The position numbers and the translations under genes are program-made. A DNA stretch of 10,167 nucleotides from Larix sibirica (Eukaryota > Streptophyta > Pinopsida > Pinales > Pinaceae), in the NCBI GenBank assembly GCA_004151065.3, contig NWUY0300029307.1, positions 9,014-19,180 on the forward strand, in the 5' to 3' direction. Shown piece by piece: positions 8,001 to 10,167 of the stretch (positions are counted from its first letter, which is position 1; each line of letters begins with the position of its first letter). Under the pieces are notes generated by a model, which saw nothing but the letters and a program-made list of their open reading frames with translations, was not told the origin of the DNA and did not search any database.

Positions 8001-8248
8001 AGATTGCATTTGGGATTCATGGGTGGTCAAATTTTTAAATCTTACTCACACTAACTCATTTCATTTGCATTTTTTTTATTCGATTAGTGCTAAAAATTAT
8101 TTGGTGTGCTTCATGATCATAGCTCGCTTCATTTTAGATGTGCGTGGTAAAACAAATTGTGATAAGGAGGAAAGTAATAATGGTTGTAACATTTTTTTTA
8201 TATTCTTACACAGTATATCGCATCCTGCATGATTCATTTTTCCTCTTT
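8001..8248. other. AT-rich spacer between the Gag-linked frame and the LTR
   Basis: No coding frame, RNA or border sequence is recognised. A purine-rich stretch, AAGGAGGAAAG (8164-8174), could pass for a polypurine tract of the + strand element, but no LTR start follows it. The five bases TCTTT (8244-8248) directly outside the LTR are the expected position of a target-site duplication; the partner would lie beyond the window. Confidence 0.35.
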
Positions 8249-8877
8249 TGTAGAAGTAGGGGTAGATTGCATTTACTCGTACTTGCATTTAGCCTTTCAT
8301 ATCTATAGGGACCCTCCAAGAACCCTACCAATCCCAACAATTCATCATGCACATCTTAAAATAAACCAGATCTAAAATTTATCAAGCAAAATCTTTTATG
8401 GAATTAATCACAACATATAATTTCTTCTCAACATAATACAAATAAAGAACAACTTGGAAATCACAGATCTAGTCTCATTCATTTTCCAATAGATAATTAC
8501 ATAACAGAAACAATCAGCAAACAACTCCACTAACCCAAGAAATCGCTCTTGTTGTGGAAATGTCGAAGGCTACTGAAGTCTGTCAAAGTCCCGCTACAAG
8601 TCTCCTTTCGAATTCCAATCGAAGAGTGTCCACTGGAAACCACCCTACCACTCCCAAGAGGTACTCGTCTTCCCCTGTGACCCCCGATCCATAACGGGGC
8701 TGAGTGCAAGAAATTGCGAGCATAGCCAAAGTACATGGATTACAACCAAGAGGCTCCCAACCTGGATCGTACAATGACAAAACAACCACCCTTGATAGTC
8801 ACTGAATAAACTTAGCATAACCTATGTCGTCCAACAATAGGGTAAAAAGAGATGAGAGCCTCATGTCCTCTCGATCT

Positions 8878-8886
8878 CTTTATATA
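8878..8886 (-). promoter_or_regulatory. LTR TATA box
   Basis: The minus strand reads TATATAAAG, preceded by AAAAA. In the LTR this would drive element transcription toward lower coordinates, with a start about 30 bases on, near 8850. A small inverted repeat (ATGAG 8852-8856 with CTCAT 8860-8864) sits at that point. It divides the LTR into a U3 of about 1.15 kb and R plus U5 of about 0.6 kb, a plausible layout. Confidence 0.55.
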
Positions 8887-8915
8887 TTTTTCGAGACTTA
8901 CAATGCATCTTATCC

Positions 8916-8927
8916 ATGCACGTGCAT
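8916..8927. promoter_or_regulatory. 12-bp G-box palindrome in the LTR promoter
   Basis: ATGCACGTGCAT is a perfect palindrome centred on CACGTG (8919-8924). CACGTG is the G-box core bound by plant bZIP and bHLH factors, and GCACGTGC flanks resemble strong abscisic-acid or light-response elements. It lies about 30 bp upstream of the LTR TATA box, a typical activator position. The sequence match is direct; any actual regulation is inference. Confidence 0.5.
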
Positions 8928-9770
8928 AACTTCGGAATTATCAATTTACTTTTCTTTTATTATTTACCCCCTTTCTAGGTGTCACTTTTTCTCCTATTTG
9001 AGTGTGTGCATGGTGTTACTACTATTCGAAATAAATTAATTTATTTTCCTTTCTTCATTCACAATTTAATTCCTATTTATATTTAAACCATTATCCTAGC
9101 TTTGTGTGTGCATGTCGGTTACTAAAATTGCAGTAATTTAATTATTTTAAACACACACCCTTACCCTTTTTAGTGATTTATTTTTACTTGTTGCATTCTC
9201 ATTGTGACAAACATATTAAGGGCACCATGCTCCGCGCATGACCTTCAAATATCCCTTATGTGGTGGGTACTGGTACGATGACTGAGACCTCGTTAACTCA
9301 GTTTGGTCGACCCTGTTGAGGGACTAATGGTTCCTGGGGAATAATTCCAAGTCCTTATTGTGTTCCCCCCACTCTAAGCCTCACGAGTGATTGAATTTGT
9401 GGCCTACCCTCACAGCAACACGCATCTGACAAGCAAAAGCCTCTCTTGCTTTTCAACTCGCCGCGTGGAGTAATCGCTACTCTTACATCTTCTTTACATT
9501 CAACCATGTTACCTGATGTGGACCGATTAGCAATTGCAATCCACAACCTACACATAAATACTACGCGTATAAAATCTTTCTAATTAAAACATAACATATT
9601 AATTACATCAGGTCAACATCACTTGTCATGGATACTCTGACTCAATCCAGATTACACTCAGTATCAACACCACCTTGTGTCACATGTATATGTCTTTCCT
9701 ATCACACTCGAAAACCCATCAAAAGTACATGCTATAAATAACATTTTTGCATTTTAATCATCATTCCATA

Positions 9771-9888
9771 ATCTCATGGTATTATAATCATCATCAAATC
9801 ATAACTCATCATAATAATCATCAAATCATATCTCATGGCATCATAATCATCCTCAAATCATAACTCATTATAATCATCATCAAATCAT
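9771..9888. repeat. 59-bp minisatellite (two copies) in the LTR U3
   Basis: Copy 1 (9771-9829, starting ATCTCATGGTATTATAATCA) and copy 2 (9830-9888, starting ATCTCATGGCATCATAATCA) match at 54 of 59 positions with no gaps. Each unit is itself built of two related pieces: the shared AAATCATA recurs at 9796, 9823, 9855 and 9882, spaced 27, 32 and 27 bp. This is a higher-order array built from a 27-32-bp ATCATCAAATCATAACTCAT-like unit. Such arrays are known from LTR U3 regions, where they vary in copy number and can change promoter strength. Confidence 0.85.
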
Positions 9889-10036
9889 AATTTTAAATCG
9901 ATAACGTTAAAACATCCCACTTATTAATCAAAGTAATAGTTTCCACATACAACCGGATCATTCGAAACTAAATGCCCACACATAACAATGCTGTGATAAT
10001 AATCAAATTCTAAGTAAAATTGAGGCACTACATACA

Positions 10037-10047
10037 CCCCCTCTTTA
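10037..10047 (-). promoter_or_regulatory. Polypurine tract
   Basis: The minus strand reads TAAAGAGGGGG and leads within a few bases into the LTR start. This is the RNA primer site for plus-strand DNA synthesis in LTR retrotransposons. It is preceded by a conserved GAACTTCGGGATGAAATTT, the arrangement seen just before the 3' LTR in plant Ty3/gypsy chromoviruses (Tekay/Del-like). Confidence 0.75.
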
Positions 10048-10167
10048 GGAAATTTCATCCCGAAGTTCTAGGATAGATAATGAACTACTGACACATAAGT
10101 ATTTTCGTATATAAGTGAAGGTGAAAATCCCTTCAAGCACAATATTGTGCATAAGCCTTGACGGGTT
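10048..10167 (-). mobile_element. 3' internal end of the Ty3/gypsy element, up to the window edge
   Basis: Minus strand, between the polyprotein end and the polypurine tract. The segment GAACTTCGGGATGAAATTT (10050-10068) is the recurrent sequence that follows the pol stop codon in Tekay/Del-type elements. Further upstream on the minus strand no integrase or chromodomain motif can be read in the 100 bases available. The rest of the element, including pol, should lie to the right of the window. Confidence 0.6.

Larger units (their letters stand above)
8249..10032 (-). mobile_element. 3' LTR of a Ty3/gypsy retrotransposon
   Basis: On the minus strand the LTR begins TGTAGTGCCTCAATTTTA (at 10032, downward), right after a polypurine tract, and can be closed at 8249, where the minus strand ends CCCCTACTTCTACA. 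The ends form a TGTAG/CTACA terminal inverted repeat and give a length of 1784 bp, ordinary for plant Ty3/gypsy elements. A TATA box lies at 8878-8886, leaving about 600 bp for R plus U5. No tRNA primer-binding site follows the 8249 end, so this is the 3' LTR and lower coordinates are flanking DNA. The start could instead be 10036 (TGTATGTAG). The 8249 border rests on the 5-bp inverted repeat and on layout, since the partner LTR is outside the window. Short minus-strand frames inside (9355-9555, 8530-8789) are not treated as genes. Confidence 0.65.

Noticed and set aside
8001-8275. 11-bp direct repeat AGATTGCATTT at 8001 and 8265
   Set aside because: Matches of this length are expected several times by chance in 10 kb, and one copy lies inside the LTR, so it is not a target-site duplication.
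8530-8789. Two overlapping minus-strand open frames
   Set aside because: Both fall in the R/U5 part of the LTR and overlap each other in different frames.
9029-9046. 18-bp perfect AT-only palindrome AAATAAATTAATTTATTT
   Set aside because: Made only of A and T in an AT-rich part of the LTR; low information and likely by chance.
9355-9555. 66-codon minus-strand open frame as a gene
   Set aside because: It lies inside the LTR U3 and has no family resemblance; LTRs commonly contain chance frames of this size.
1-10167. CRISPR array, operon, rRNA or organelle insertion
   Set aside because: No regularly spaced identical repeats, no clustered intact genes, and no sequence I recognise as rRNA, plastid or mitochondrial.

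Overview
The window reads as nuclear DNA from a seed plant with a large, repeat-rich genome. Most of it is very AT-rich intergenic sequence. It carries decayed LTR-retrotransposon parts, a likely tRNA-derived SINE head and short AT-rich repeats. There is no rRNA gene, no operon structure, and no intact host protein gene I can name. A gymnosperm or another large-genome plant would fit, but I can only support 'plant nuclear, transposon-dense'. One ambiguous base (position 4493) points to an assembly or read uncertainty.

Layout, left to right. 1-489: AT-rich DNA with a 9-bp hairpin and a TATA-like site. 490-1462: an island of more balanced composition with short, overlapping, unassignable open frames, ending in a T-rich stretch and a 9-base A run, like a decayed retroposed or LINE-like 3' end. 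1585-1690: sequence with RNA polymerase III box A and box B at tRNA-like spacing, probably a SINE. 1700-4195: strongly AT-rich, non-coding, with several degenerate tandem duplications. 4196-5080: a second balanced island, with no convincing coding frame; read on the minus strand its left part resembles a plant 3' UTR. 5081-5880: AT-rich spacer with an exact 22-bp tandem duplication.

5881-8000 (+ strand) is the most interesting part. It holds a decayed Ty3/gypsy-type Gag core (about 6190-6450, with an in-frame stop). In the same frame this runs into a long Asp/His/Ile-rich region that lacks the zinc knuckle, protease and reverse transcriptase expected after Gag. The downstream region is an ancient tandem duplication: two copies of an ordered module about 0.42-0.52 kb apart. 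A one-base deletion near 7135-7165 explains why the second half reads in another frame.

8249-10167 (- strand) is the 3' end of a different Ty3/gypsy element: a conserved segment before the polypurine tract, the tract itself, and what looks like a complete 1.78-kb 3' LTR with matching TGTAG/CTACA termini. The LTR carries a TATA box, a 12-bp G-box palindrome just upstream of it, and a 59-bp minisatellite. The LTR ends only about 250 bp beyond the Gag-linked frame, so this element may have inserted into or beside the older + strand element.

No working pathway or gene cluster is visible; the biology here is layered transposon insertion and decay.
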